A stretch of 64,000 nucleotides of DNA from Anseranas semipalmata. Lineage: Eukaryota; Chordata; Aves; Anseriformes; Anseranatidae. The notes under the pieces were generated by a model, which was not told where the DNA came from, made no database searches, and worked only from the letters and a program-made list of their open reading frames with translations. Position 1 is the stretch's first letter. Each line of letters opens with the position of its first letter. The DNA is taken from assembly GCA_013399115.1 (NCBI GenBank), contig VXAA01005604.1, forward strand, positions 101,719 to 165,718, given 5' to 3'. Positions 13,740 through 25,745 of the stretch are shown one piece after another. A program made the position numbers and the translations under genes.

Positions 13740-14595
13740 GTAAAGGGCAAATGAGGAAACAAATGTCATATTTGTGTTTATGTATAATAAGAGTTTACTA
13801 ACAAGTTAGAGTGTTACAGAAGAGAAATACACAGCATTTGGCAGGGACAAGACAAAAATACACACACCTCCATACACAGTTCTGGACAGTTGCCTTAGCA
13901 GATCAAAAGGTTCTTTCGAGGACTGAAGGGCTCCTGGAGCAGACAGGCAGCAAGAGGGATGGATAGCTTCTGCTCTTGCAGCAAGCAGGGGAAGCAGGCA
14001 GCACCCTTGTATCTCTATCTCCAGCAACCTTGTATTGATTCTTCAGAACAGTTCCTGTGATAATTATTTCCTCTTTCCCTGCAACCTTCTCCCCCCCCAT
14101 TCCAAATCCTGTCATTTTAGAAGATGTTTGAGCTTCTAGGCAGTTTTAGCCTTTAGCCTCTGCACCCTGGATTATGCACTCCACAATAAGGGTGTTACTT
14201 TAACAGACAGATGCTGTATCCTGTTGCTCAGCTGTTTTTTCTTGCTTACGAGCTTCTTTTCTTTAGTATGCTGAAAGCAGAATTTTCCCCACTGTCAGGG
14301 TTGTATTTCTTCAATGACCAGTAATTAATTGACCATCTGTGGTTTGTTTATAGGTCTTGGTCCTCTGTTATCAACTATATTTTCAAGGCAATTTCTATTA
14401 TCCCATGCTTAAACTCTACATCATAACAAGAGACACCTGGTACCAAGCTCCAGTTCACACAGCAAGTTCTCATAACAACTTGATAACAAGCTGAGTAGGT
14501 CAGGATAGGTCTTTGCACAGTCAGCATAAGCTTTAGTTTGCATTTTTTACTGGGACACTGCATAGTGTCCATAGTGTCCCCATTATCTAAACCAA
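13740..14595 (-). mobile_element. Possible degenerate ERV LTR (unassigned)
   Basis: On the minus strand an A-tract plus G-run (14636 down to 14596), which resembles a retroviral polypurine tract, is followed by TTGGTTTAG and about 850 bases ending in a T-rich part with AGTAAA and then TATACATAAA (about 13785-13805). The arrangement resembles an LTR read in minus orientation. I could not match it to a family, find a target duplication or fix its far end. It may equally be unique sequence beside a poly-G tract. Confidence 0.28.
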
Positions 14596-14637
14596 CCCCC
14601 CCCCCCCCCCCCNCCCCCCCCCCCCCCTTTTTTTTCT
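14596..14637. repeat. Poly-C run followed by poly-T
   Basis: Thirty-two consecutive positions are C except for one N at 14613, then about eight T. The minus strand is therefore a long G-run with strong G-quadruplex potential. The single N marks uncertain length or base calling. Confidence 0.9.
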
Positions 14638-15908
14638 TGGATACATAGATGGGAGGGGAAGAGTGAGAAGGAAAAAACGAAGTCACCTTCACTACCAGTG
14701 AGTGCATACCTATTTGCAAAAATTAAACACATGCTGCCTCAACTTGTCTAATCAGATCAGAATATTTCTGGCCGAAAGAACTCTACCTGTGCATTTTTGG
14801 CTTTCAAGGAATTAACACAAAGGCAGGTTGAGGCCTTCTGAGAACAAACTTAATATTTTGGTGATAGCCTTTTGTTCTCCCATTACTAAGGAGTTTTGCA
14901 TTTAAGTACAGATCAGACTATGGATCAGAAGATTTCTGTGGCTTATGCTTTTTTATAAAGTAAACATCTTTATTTTTCTTGCTTGGTGGTTAATTAGAAA
15001 ATAAACTTGCACCACCCCAAATAATTGTGTTCCAGCCCTGATATTGTTGTAGCTACCTATCCAAACTCCTTAGTATAATGCTATGCGCGTCAGTGAAGTT
15101 ACAGCTAAGGTAAATGCATGTTTTCTTAGCCTACTTCACAATTATGTAGTGGTAAGTTGATACAAAATATATAAATACACACATGGAATGTAATTCCAGG
15201 AGCATCAGTTTCTTTATACTCAAATTGAGAAAAGTTTCCTTTAAAAGTGTCATTACAGCTAATTCTAATACCATCAGCTGCTCCAGTGTGTTACTAAGTG
15301 CAGCAGGAAAAATTCTGATATCTTCAAATTACCTTTCCAATGGCTATTTAAACAATTAAATTAATCTTTTAAACTGTCACATATGTTGGAGAATTCAGTT
15401 GTTAGATTAGCTTCACAGTTACTTTTTACAGTGTATTTGGATGTTTGTAAAGCTTCAGTTCACTGAATAATGCTTTCTTCTATATAGCCAAACTGTTAAA
15501 TGCTAATATGGATTCTGAAAATATGATAAACATTGTTTGCCTGTTCATATTTTCTTTATTAGGCTTTAATAAGTGTATTGCTATTTTTAAATTGCTTTTT
15601 AAGTACCTCTGTAAATTGATTTAATCTATATGGTTACTTCTACGATTCTAAAATCCAGACAAACCAGTTAGAAGTAAACAGACCTGACTTATGCCAGCTG
15701 ATGACTTTTTATCCAGGAAATGTTGGCTGTTGCAAAATTAAAATGTGGAAGAATCAGGTGTTTCTTCGTATGGGCATACTTGATATAACTTTTAAAGGGA
15801 TTTTATTAAAAAAAAAAAAAAGTATATTGCTGTAAAAGGAAATAAGAATTCGTCATCTGATAGGATATGACTTATTCATTCATTATCTAAGGAAGACAGT
15901 TTTAATCT
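14638..15908. other. Unique sequence, possible conserved non-coding element
   Basis: I see no gene or clear repeat. The part 15240-15740 is repeat-free and A+T-rich, with scattered homeodomain-like (AATTAAAT) and E-box-like (CAGCTG) words, which is a common look for conserved non-coding DNA. An A run lies near 15809. Confidence 0.4.
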
Positions 15909-16087
15909 GGCCAAGCATTGGAACAGGCTGCCCAGGGTGGAGGCTAATACACTGGAGGTATTTAAGAGATGTGTGGATATGGCACTAAGAGATATGGTTT
16001 AGTGATGGCACTCAGTAGGTTTGATTGACAGTTGGACTTGATGATTTTGAAGGTCTTTTCCAACCTAAATGATTCTATGATTCTATA
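15909..16087 (+). mobile_element. CR1 LINE, 3' end fragment
   Basis: The fragment begins in the CR1 ORF2 C-terminal stretch (ATTGGAACAGGCTGCCCAG) and runs through the short 3' UTR (GGTTTGATTGACAGTTGGAC, then CCTTTTCCAACCT-like words) to the terminal 8-bp repeats GATTCTATGATTCTATA. It is severely 5'-truncated, the normal outcome of CR1 retrotransposition, and lacks an obvious target duplication, as CR1 usually does. Confidence 0.93.
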
Positions 16088-17145
16088 GAGTACAAAATGA
16101 TATAGGTAGTGACAGTATGGTTGTGGCCTTGAATGCCTAACACTGTTCTCAGATGGAAAGAGAATTTTTTAACATGTTAACCTAGTAGTTATCCAGGATT
16201 GCTAGAAGATGTGACAGTCTGAGGGCACCAAGCATACCAGTTTTAAATAGTGTGGTAGATGTGGGCAGGACAAGGTTCCATGGGAGTGAGATTGGCTGTG
16301 CCTTTTAAGCACAATGAAATTATGTGCTATGTCTGCATGGGCAAAATCTATAGGATTTATGATCATGTATAAACTACCAGTGTAACTACGCAATTCTAGG
16401 CTGTTCTGGTAAAATCAGGTGTGTCAGATAACTAATTCCCCAGAGCAATCCTTGGAGTAGAGCCACTAATTTTCTCTCTGATTCAGAGCACCAAATCGGC
16501 TTGAGGATAGTTTGTTCCTGAGTAGCTTTTATAGTCAATACAAATGAGACAAGACTAAGATTGATGTCTCTTGTTTCCAACAAGTACCTCTAGACCTTCA
16601 AAAACACACTATTTCTTTGTGCCATATCTCCAGTATATCATACATATCCTCTGTTTCAAGCTGTAAAACTCAGCTTGGTAGGCTTCAGCACACTGCTCCC
16701 AGAGTAAAAGACCATTTGGAAAAGTATACAAAATAATTATTATATCTTGGACCCACAAGAGACCCAGGAGAAGTGCTAGGCAACAGAAAAATGCATGGAC
16801 TGCTTTAATGTGACCAGCCCTGAGCAGTGTGATAAGATGCTTTCTGCAAGATTAGGCTTGCAGACTGACATCTACATTGTAGCATAGGTAAGATGCAGAA
16901 GCAGTTGTGGTTATCCAGAGGACTGCTCTAGTGAGCATACAGACTTGCATGCTGTGGCAGTCTCAGTCTTTCTTATCCTTTCAAGTGGATCATAAGAGCA
17001 GAGACTATCGGGAACGTCATGGATATGTTTCATAATGTACCAGGGGACCAAAACTTGAACTTTTAAAAACTCCCTTATTTCTCGCTTGTGTAAAAACTAA
17101 AAAACAACAGAAACCTAATCCTTGTGGTTTAAGAGCAAATCACAG
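16088..17145. other. Unique non-coding sequence
   Basis: Nothing recognisable. The minus-strand frames at 16202-16393 and 16386-16583 have no motif. Confidence 0.5.
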
Positions 17146-17640
17146 TGTGAATGCTAAGTGGAGTTGAATGCCAAAACACTTTAATCACAGACATACACAG
17201 TTTTACAAGTTACACCGTGTCCGTGTTTTGTGGAAGGGAGGATGCAGTCGGGAGAGAAGTCAGGCAGGCAGGCATGTTAGCACAGTGGTCTGGTGTGCAG
17301 TTCTGGGGCTACAGGGTCTGCTGGGGTTTTGAAGGGATGGTGGAAATCCTGGTGCATCCTGAACCATGGGGTCCCCTCAGAGTCTCACATGTTCTCCTTT
17401 TTATGGGTCCCCTGTGGAGTGTCTTCCTTTGGCTTTTCTCAGTTACTGTGGGTATTCTTAAGTGTCCTCATCTGCAGGATTGGGTAGCAGGTGATGATGA
17501 TTAGTCTGATCAAATTGCACTGCTGTTTCCCAATTTGCTGTTGCTGCTGGTGCTCCCAGTCTGCTTGTTCTGGACTCTTCTGGATGTGTTTGCACTTCAA
17601 GATGATCAGCAAGTTGTTTTTATAGTTTGGCTATGAGCAC
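17146..17640 (-). mobile_element. Probable ERV LTR, further family (ends uncertain)
   Basis: On the minus strand there is a TATA box CCATAAAAAGG (17396-17406), and about 215 bases downstream an ATTAAA poly(A) signal (17180-17185) followed by GTGTTTTGGCATTCAACTCC and TTAGCATTCACA. This order, TATA then poly(A) signal then a short U5 ending in CA, is that of an LTR. The stretch is richer in G+C than its surroundings. The upstream boundary is not resolved and may extend to about 17814; no target duplication was found. The 117-codon plus-strand frame at 17151-17504 lies antisense and is not credited as a gene. Confidence 0.5.
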
Positions 17641-20276
17641 ACAAAAACAACATTCAGTTGTTCGGAGAAGATGGTTGATTATATTTTGTTTACCTCTACT
17701 ACAGCAAAAAGTTGGTTAAATTTCAGGGGCTTATGCTAGCAGTTATGTTAACTAGGTCAGACTCATGCTAACTACTACACTGTTCCACTCCGCTGTGAGG
17801 TCTGAGGTCTAACACTGGGTGGAAGGGGAAAAAGGAGATCATTTTCTTTCTGAAGAATTTTGAAGACCTTTTTATACTTTTCTTTTTCTGTAACAAATAT
17901 ATGTATGTCTTTCTATGTATTTTGTTCCCTCTCTGCCTTCTGCTCCCAAACCATTGACAGTTCTCTCAATAAATAGATTTGTTGTACATAAGTCTGTCCA
18001 TGAAATACTTGCTGAATAAAAAGCTTTCTGACATTCAGAGCTCTTTTTGTTATGGAAAGTATTGTTGAAGATCTGTTGCATATCACAATGAGATGTGTTC
18101 CCGGTTCTTTAAAACTCCAGCTGCAAATGCACTTTGTTCTCAAATGCCAATAAAATATGAAATTGAAAAGCTTTTTTTTTTTTTTTTTAATGTTTAAAGA
18201 ATTAACCTTTATAACACATGCTTCTTTACTATTTCTACGGCATTTGAAATGTACTTATTTTCAGCTTTAATCAGGCAGGACATACTTTTGGACCCTCTTC
18301 TGTTTCCCCATGTAGCATGTCCAGATGGAAGTCTCATATCTTAGTCTCAAGAAGTTTGTATGCACTAACATTAAAAACGAGTAACATTTGTGAAACCGGA
18401 TAAGAAAGCAGACCTTTCCCATTGACTTAAATGAATTATCAAAATTAAAAAGAGAAAACTGATGTTAATTCATGAATATTTATATTTGAAAATAGAAAAA
18501 TTCTCACAGAACTAGTGTTGAGCAATTGTGAAAAGTTTTTGAACAATGATTATCAAGTACATTTGCTTTGAATAGCAAGGAATTGAACTTGGTTATGTAG
18601 GAGGCCTTTTCTATGCACTTAAATACCCTTAATATAAATGGCTTTTGCACAACTGCTCAATTAGATGTAATATTTCTATAAAATATATATATACCGTTAG
18701 TTAAATTCATCTGGTAAATCTTTCACACTTTTTTTTTCACATTTGCACTCTGATACCATTTTATGATGTATAGTGTAATACTTCAGTGGCAAATCCTCTT
18801 ATTATTATTATTTCATTCTATGAAATCCAATACGCTTTTTATCAAAGTATAAACAGACCCATTGACTGTTAATCTAGAACTTTGATAGTATCTCTTTTTT
18901 TTTTTTTTTTTTCTTACTTAAATGCTTGGTACATGATGCCTCCCTTTCAGACTTAAAGGTATGTAAAACTGCATGGAAAAATAATTGAAGCACAGAAAAA
19001 AAAAAAAAAATCAGTTTGGCCTGTGTATAGTTTGTGAAAAATGTAGTAGCTACTAATCCCAAATAGAGAACATTTCTCCATGTTCAACGTCATGCCAGTG
19101 GTATGAGGTATCCTATCTGGACGATTGGGAGTTAGTAATAGGTGGCTATTAGTGTGAAATAGCTGGAACTAAGGAACCATCCAAGTAGAGTTATGATTTA
19201 ATCTTCCAGGAAGGTAGAAGATTTTCTATTCATCATTTCTATATTTACGTGAAATTTGACAGTGTTGCTTGCTAAATCAATGGGAATTACAGTACTAGGG
19301 CAATGGTGGTGTAGCTGGACTGAGCAGTAAATATTTTGTTACCTTCAGTTTTTTTGAGATGAAAGCCCAGTTATTGATTCTAAACCAAAACAACAGCAAA
19401 ACATTTAAAAATCCATATTTTCCTGAGCATTATTTCTAATATATTTCAACGTTATTTCTGTTAAAAGAGTGATTTCCAGAGAACACCTGTCACCCAGATT
19501 TAAAGATAAGCATTAAATGAACCTTTATATCCAGCATTCACAGACCTAGATTTCTCCCATTTAGAATTAACTTCAAAATCTTTTTTAAAGATGAAATCTT
19601 CAGAACAATTCTTGAATGTCTGAAGATGCAGGGAAGGGAAATGGTAAAAATTGTTTCCTCTCTCTGAAAAAGGAAGAAAGTTGAATTTTAAAAGTTTTAT
19701 CACAAGAAAGGCTTCATACTTAAAATAAATCCCAGCAGTCATGAATATTCTTTTTTTTTTTTTTTTCAGAAATAAGTTTCTTGATACAAAAAAAATCTGT
19801 CATGTCTACTGTATTGTAAGATGAAAGCTACACATGCACCATAAAATGGCCCACTCTCTGGAAGGAGATGCAGCATGGCAATTTAGGATGTCATCTTACA
19901 GGATCCTGTTTCAAACAGTCGTATTGGACAGCACTAGCTGTGTTACCAGAGGTGAATTCTCATCTTCTGTTTTTCTGGAGCTCTGGTGTTGATGGCTTTG
20001 TCTAGTCAGGCCTAGAAACATCTCTGAGTTTTAAATGAGGTTGAACCATCTCTGATGTAGATTTACGAAAGATGTTGTCACCTGCAAAGTCCACCATTTG
20101 TCAGTGAATAACAGAGGAAAAATATTAGTTATTGTGCTCTTGCAGAACTCAGTTAAATACCTCTATAATTTCAACATTGATCATTACTGATACCACCTAC
20201 CTTCACAATGGTAATGGCTGAAGCTGGCCATTATGCCTAAAGATAGGATGATCTGTGCCATGTTATACCTACCTTA

Positions 20277-20278
<2 letters not shown>
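17641..20278. other. Unique A+T-rich sequence
   Basis: No gene seen. Poly-T runs lie at about 18171-18188, 18895-18912 and 19750-19766. Short open frames at 17872-18143, 18874 and 19500 (minus) are of chance quality. Confidence 0.5.

Positions 20279-20308
<30 letters not shown>
20279..20308. repeat. Poly-T run (30 bp)
   Basis: Thirty consecutive T between CTTACC and CTGTCATC. Confidence 0.95.
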
Positions 20309-23300
20309 CTGTCATCTGACTATCTGTAAAGACAGGAATATATTTTTAAAATAGGCTCAGGAATAGATGACCACCCATTGCAACTGTACAAATTTACCGT
20401 CACTGTTAAAATATTCACAGGAAATTTAAAGTGAACAGGAACAATAGAGAATGCACTGTAATATAGATGAAGCTATGTATTTTCTACTTAGTGTATTCAT
20501 TCTAAGCAGCAGCATTCAAAATTCTGATTGCTTTGTCATGTAAGTAGTCTTGGAAGAATACATGAGGAAATAGGAACAGTTTTTTTTTTCTAACAAAATA
20601 ATTAAAAAATAAGTACTTTTTTCTGGTTTTGTTTGTTTGTTTTTGCAAAAACTATTCAACATTTCACCTCATAAGGTCACATTCCATGGTTTTAATTCAG
20701 ATGCTCACCTTTCTCTTCAATTAATATTTTAAATTCAATTTTATCTTTATATCCAAAAATTTTTATATTGTCTCCCATGAAAGGTAATACTATAAAGAGC
20801 TCAACAGCATTTTTTTTTTTTGTGCAAAACATCAACTGAAACTTGACACGTATTGGAGTAAATATTTTCTTAGTATTTAATTGAATAGAATGTATTATTA
20901 CTGTTGTTATTTCAAAGTGATCATGTCTAGCACTGACATGATCTGAAACCTCCTTTAAACCTAATAGAAGGGAATGTCCTTTGAGCTAGTAGTCTTCATC
21001 ATTTATCTTGACTAAACATTTAGATAAATTTTAAGCAATTACAGTTCACTTTCTTTTGTAGTTTAAGACCCCTAGTGCTTTCTTGCCAATTTCTGTGTGT
21101 GCTCTCTGAAGTTTTTTTTTCCCCAGATCTTTCATTAGCTTCAGAAATTATAATGTGTTTTAGATTAAATTATATGGCATATAATTTATTGCAGATACAT
21201 AGTGAATATAGTACATAAATGGGGAGCTTTTATAACCTTGACATAAAAGTACATATCATGCTGAGTTTTTCACTTGTTTTCTCTAACAGTTTCTATCATT
21301 TGCATTCAGTCTGGGGATTTTAATATAAACATTCAAACAGCATCCTGATAACCTTTGTGTTGATAACTCCTATCTGATAGGGTCTAAATTTTATTAATGT
21401 AATCTTTCTGCTGAGTTTAAGATTGACTCTGAATTTTATATCTTATTTATTTTGTATCCCCTTTGATTCCATAAATAGCATTAGAATCCCTATAGCCATG
21501 CTAGATATGAGTTTTTGTTTTGTTTAAAATGTGGCAAATTTGCTTCTGTCACAATGTAGGACAACAATGCTAAGGACCAAATCCATTTTCATAATAGTAG
21601 ATTATAAAAAAGTACACAATGAAAAGATACTTATTACATTTTTAAACACTGAAGAAAATAAAGAATATAAAGCAATGTATGATGCAAAAATTCTTCAGCT
21701 TTCATATTCTGCACTAGAAACTGTTTAAAAGAATTTCAGCCATTTTTTTGCTGCTCACACACTAGTCATGAGGCATATATTTTATAAATATTTTCATGTC
21801 TTCTTGGTAATGAAAGTAGTTCATCTGATTCTTGCAAAAAGGAATTATCTACTGGATTTTGTTAATTTATCTACAGACATGTCTAAAGGTGAATATTTAT
21901 AATGGATTTCAACATAGTTCCCTGAAGAGAAACTGAATTGCAAAGCATCAGGCATCTGGCTGAATATGCATTTATTCCTTAAAAAGTCTGTTCTGAGACA
22001 TAAATTTCCCTGGCTGTGAAGAATAGGTTGCAGGTTTATCAGTGAACTTGTTCCCTCATCTTCAGTCTTAGGATGTTCAATTAAGTAATTCTAAGGTTTG
22101 AGTACCATTTTAATGTTGCCAAACAACTAACAAAGGTCATCAGCAACTACTTGGTTGCAAGCAAACACCTTGGCTTTAACTTTGTGTATGCATCTTTTGA
22201 AGAAAACTTTGTCCACAGTATTGTTTTCCTCCAGATTCTTCATATGCCAGTGTTCTTAGGAGCAGTTTGGGCTACAGCACTTTTGGTTTCTTTTCCAATA
22301 AATTGTGAAAGAAATTGTCCAACTGTTTGAATCAATCATTTGAAGCACATAAGAGGAAAGTGATCACATATATAATACTTGCCTGTGTTTATACTGAACA
22401 GGGCATAAACTGCAAAGAAACTAAGGCACAATCTGAAATCATTCCCTAAATTTAAAACACTTGTGAATCCAATCTAGCCATTTTCTGTGTGGATTAAAGG
22501 GAAAGGAAAATGGTTGCAGGAAAGCTGAAGGTTTCTTGCTATGGTATGGTCTCTGATTTACGAAAAGTCTTAGGATGACCAAAGAAATAGACACTAGGGC
22601 AGTTGAGGCTATAAGACCAATGACTTGCTTTTCACGCTTGCTCCTCACCTGTATTGTAGGCTATACTCTTTCAAAAAGGGCATTTGTTCCCATGGGAAAA
22701 TGTTGAGTGGACTTTAAGCTGCACACATGGCTCTCTTTTTTTTCTCCTGGCTACTGAAACAATGTGATTTACAGACCAATTAGGCTTGGAAAGACCTTTG
22801 GCCTTAAAAACCTTTAAACAATACCTTCAGTATTTTGTGGCCAGGATAGTTTTCCTCATCTTGCTACCTTTTTCCTGGCAGTAGAGAAGGAGGGCAGTAA
22901 AGGTTATATGTCGTCTTCTGTGACTCATTCATGAATTGGAATGCTCTTCTCAAGCCTGCCTGTTACAACTGAATAGCACAAAGAACTCTGGCCACATGGT
23001 TCAAAGTAATCGTGCTAATATTTGCTCCTAAGAGCCTCTGGTAGAATAAACATGACATTTTGCTAATTATCAACATACTTGGCAACTGAATTTGTAGGTG
23101 TCTTTAACAACGAAAGAGAAATACAGCTTACAGACTCATTGCATTTTTGGGTGTATATTAGAAGTTTTTTTTTTTCTTTAATTTGAAATTATTTTGTCTC
23201 AAATGAATCTCAAGACTACATGCACAGAATGAACTAAATTCACATTGAGACCATGAGCAACAATACATCTCCCACATGGATCTCTAAATTATTGAACACA

Positions 23301-24903
23301 AAGAAGAATGTTTTGCAGCTTTGATTGGGGAATTGTTAATCAGGCCCATAATAGTATGTAGGTCAAAAAACAATTAAAAGAGCCTGACTAGAATTTATGA
23401 TTAGGCAACTATTAGAAACCTTGCTTATTAAAGAAAATAAAAGGATGGAATAGATTCATAAATATGATTTTTTTTTTTTTTTCTGTGCTCTGGATACAGT
23501 ATTACAGTTTGAGCAGCAATAAAGCAGTTAAGTCAGCAATCAATTACTAACTTCAGGAACAGAAGAATAGTTTGGTGATGAAAAGCTTATTCAGCCCTTG
23601 ACAAATACTTAGTTGTCACAATAGTTTATTTGAAATACCATTGTAGCAACCCCAGCTCTGGCTTTTATTTTTGTATCTACCAAACAAATAAACTATGTAT
23701 AGTGTTTTCAGTCAGGCTTTGAAGTTCAGTCTGTTCTGGCAAGGCACCGGTACTTCACAAGTAATAAAAATACAATCCCTGCTGTTACTTATCCTGCAGA
23801 ATCATTTTCTTATCAGAAAAGCTTGCAAAACAAATGAGCAGTTGAATCTCTAACTGTAAAGTTTTGTAAAACTGCACCATTTTGACAATAAATGAACATA
23901 GCAAAAACTACATTTCAAAATGCACAAAAATTCGAAAGAAGATGTCTTATCTGATTTTTGATCAGCAAAGAAAAGTGGTTAGCATATCTCTTCATCCCAT
24001 TTTCACCTTTTATCTCTGATAAGGATAAACATAATTTTACTCTGTTAGAAGCTAGTCAAAAATAAGGCTTTGTCATTCAAACATGCATTTGCATGCATAA
24101 AGGATTTACAATTCTATCTTTGAAATTTAGTAAACACAATGCATTTCACTTTAAAAAACAATCATTTTTCTTCTGTCTTAAAGTCTTAAAAAAAAGTCAA
24201 GGAGAAAAGTCATGTTCGGTATTAGGTGAAGGATGTTAAAGATGACACATCCTCTTGAGCTACAAGCTGACACTGAGTTTCAGATAAATCCAAATTAAGG
24301 CATCTCAGATAGAAAGGAGAGAATGAAGAGATTGTCATGAATGAAGTATACGCAGTGTAATTGGATTATCAAGAATGGTTGCTCCAGCTGTGAAGAGAAG
24401 ATTTCAGAGGAAACTAAGGTAACTAACTGTGTTTTGGGAGAATTACAGGGTGCAACTTGTGTCTTGTCGCTTCTCAGGGTAGTATGCTTATTTCCGTCAT
24501 AAAAATCCAATAAGAAAGGTGGCAATGTTGTCTTCTGATAGATCCATTGTGACTGTATGTATATATATATATATATGTATATACATATATTTTTTTTTTA
24601 CAAAAATACATATGTTATCAGGAAGAGAGATATTACAAAGAAAAAAAAATGCAAGTGCATGTCTGTTGAGCCTTTAAAAATAATCTTGATAAACTATACT
24701 ATTTCTGTTACCAATTTGTAATAGATATCTACACATTTATTCTCAAAACAGAAACCTAAGTGATATTATGATTATGCATGTCCATAGCTTTATATTTGAA
24801 ATAGTTTGGGGACCAAATCAAACTTTTAGAGGAAGGCAGATTCAGGTGAATTATTTAGGAAGAACTGACAGCAGCATTGTAATAAAGAATGCTTTCGTGT
24901 TTT
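20309..24903. other. Unique A+T-rich sequence
   Basis: I see no gene, RNA or transposon. It includes a short perfect A+T palindrome at 21166-21188 and an alternating AT tract at 24554-24599. Open frames (21531, 22439, 24295, 24768) show no recognisable protein. Confidence 0.5.
24554..24599. repeat. (TA)n / GTATAT tract followed by poly-T
   Basis: Alternating T and A with GTATAC-type interruptions, able to fold back on itself, then ten T. Confidence 0.85.
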
Positions 24904-25215
24904 TGAAAAGGGATGTTGCGTTGTTCTTGAGGAAGGAGTGTGGTGTTGCTTGCAGTGACAAGAAAGTTTACCAAACGAGCTTGTAAAACGCTGGCAACAG
25001 TTAGACTTCTTAATGGAATTAGGTGAGAATCACGTGGTCAAGTCAGACAAGGGAAGAGATATTACCATCTCACACAGTGAAAAGTCAGGAGAAACTTGAA
25101 AATTAACAGGTTGGCAACTGAAAGCCATGGTCTGTGAAGCGTCGGATAAATTGTGAACCCGGAGTACCCAGTCAATGGGGAAACAGGGGAGGGTCCTGAG
25201 CATCATGAAATAAAG

Positions 25216-25223
25216 TATATAAA
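25216..25223 (+). promoter_or_regulatory. TATA box of family-C LTR
   Basis: TATATAAA lies 61 bases before the LTR poly(A) signal, the usual U3/R arrangement in a short LTR. Confidence 0.65.
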
Positions 25224-25283
25224 CTGTGCTATGTAACTAGTAGATGCGCTCCTGCTTGCAGGATGCCCGCCATTGCAATCGCG

Positions 25284-25289
25284 AATAAA
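25284..25289 (+). terminator. Poly(A) signal of family-C LTR
   Basis: AATAAA about 56 bases before the LTR end, in the position expected at the end of the R region. Confidence 0.6.
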
Positions 25290-25345
25290 TATATTTCCTT
25301 CACCAGAGAACCCACCTGGAGAAAATTATTGAGACATTTCTCACA

Positions 25346-25745
25346 GTGTTTTTGGACATGGCCCTACAAACATCTTCACAAGATCTGAAATCAGTGCAGC
25401 GCAAGTGTTTTAATTCACATTATAAAAAGGGTGTCACAGGCATAATATAAATGATGATGCTTTGTCAAGAACATAGCAGACGGGAAGCTAAAAAAGAGGA
25501 TCAACAGTGCTTGAGCATACTGATAATAGATAAGGCCCATGGGCTCTATTCTGGCCCTGAATTTGAAGAAAAAAACAGATGTACTGTGTTCCCCCTTCAT
25601 AGAATCTAGCCCTGGACCAACTACGGCCCTAAGAAAGAGGGGCCATCATTTGTGTCATTTGTGTGCATTGTAATTTCAAAATGTTTAAGGTAATATGAGG
25701 ACTATCATAGCTCATTGTAGCTCATCACATGGATATTTTCACAGC
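25346..25745. other. Unique spacer between two LTRs
   Basis: Nothing recognisable. The 61-codon minus-strand frame at 25415-25600 has no known motif. Confidence 0.5.

Larger units (their letters stand above)
24904..25345 (+). mobile_element. Solo LTR of an avian ERV, family C (442 bp)
   Basis: The element starts TGAAAAGGG and ends ACATTTCTCACA, and both sides carry GTGTTTT (24897-24903 and 25346-25352), a 6-7 bp target duplication within a T run. It has a TATA box TATATAAA (25216-25223), a poly(A) signal AATAAA (25284-25289) and the G+C-rich segment GATGCCCGCCATTGCAATCG between them. The compact length and 6-bp-type duplication fit an ERVK or alpharetrovirus-like LTR; that class is inference. 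No internal retroviral sequence follows. It looks well preserved, so it may be among the younger insertions here. Confidence 0.82.

Noticed and set aside
13806..14115. Minus-strand frames of 73 and 70 codons
   Set aside because: They overlap each other in different frames, contain no known motif, and lie in a possible LTR.
21166..21188. Perfect 23-base A+T palindrome
   Set aside because: Too short and A+T-rich to separate from chance in this composition; no hairpin RNA context.
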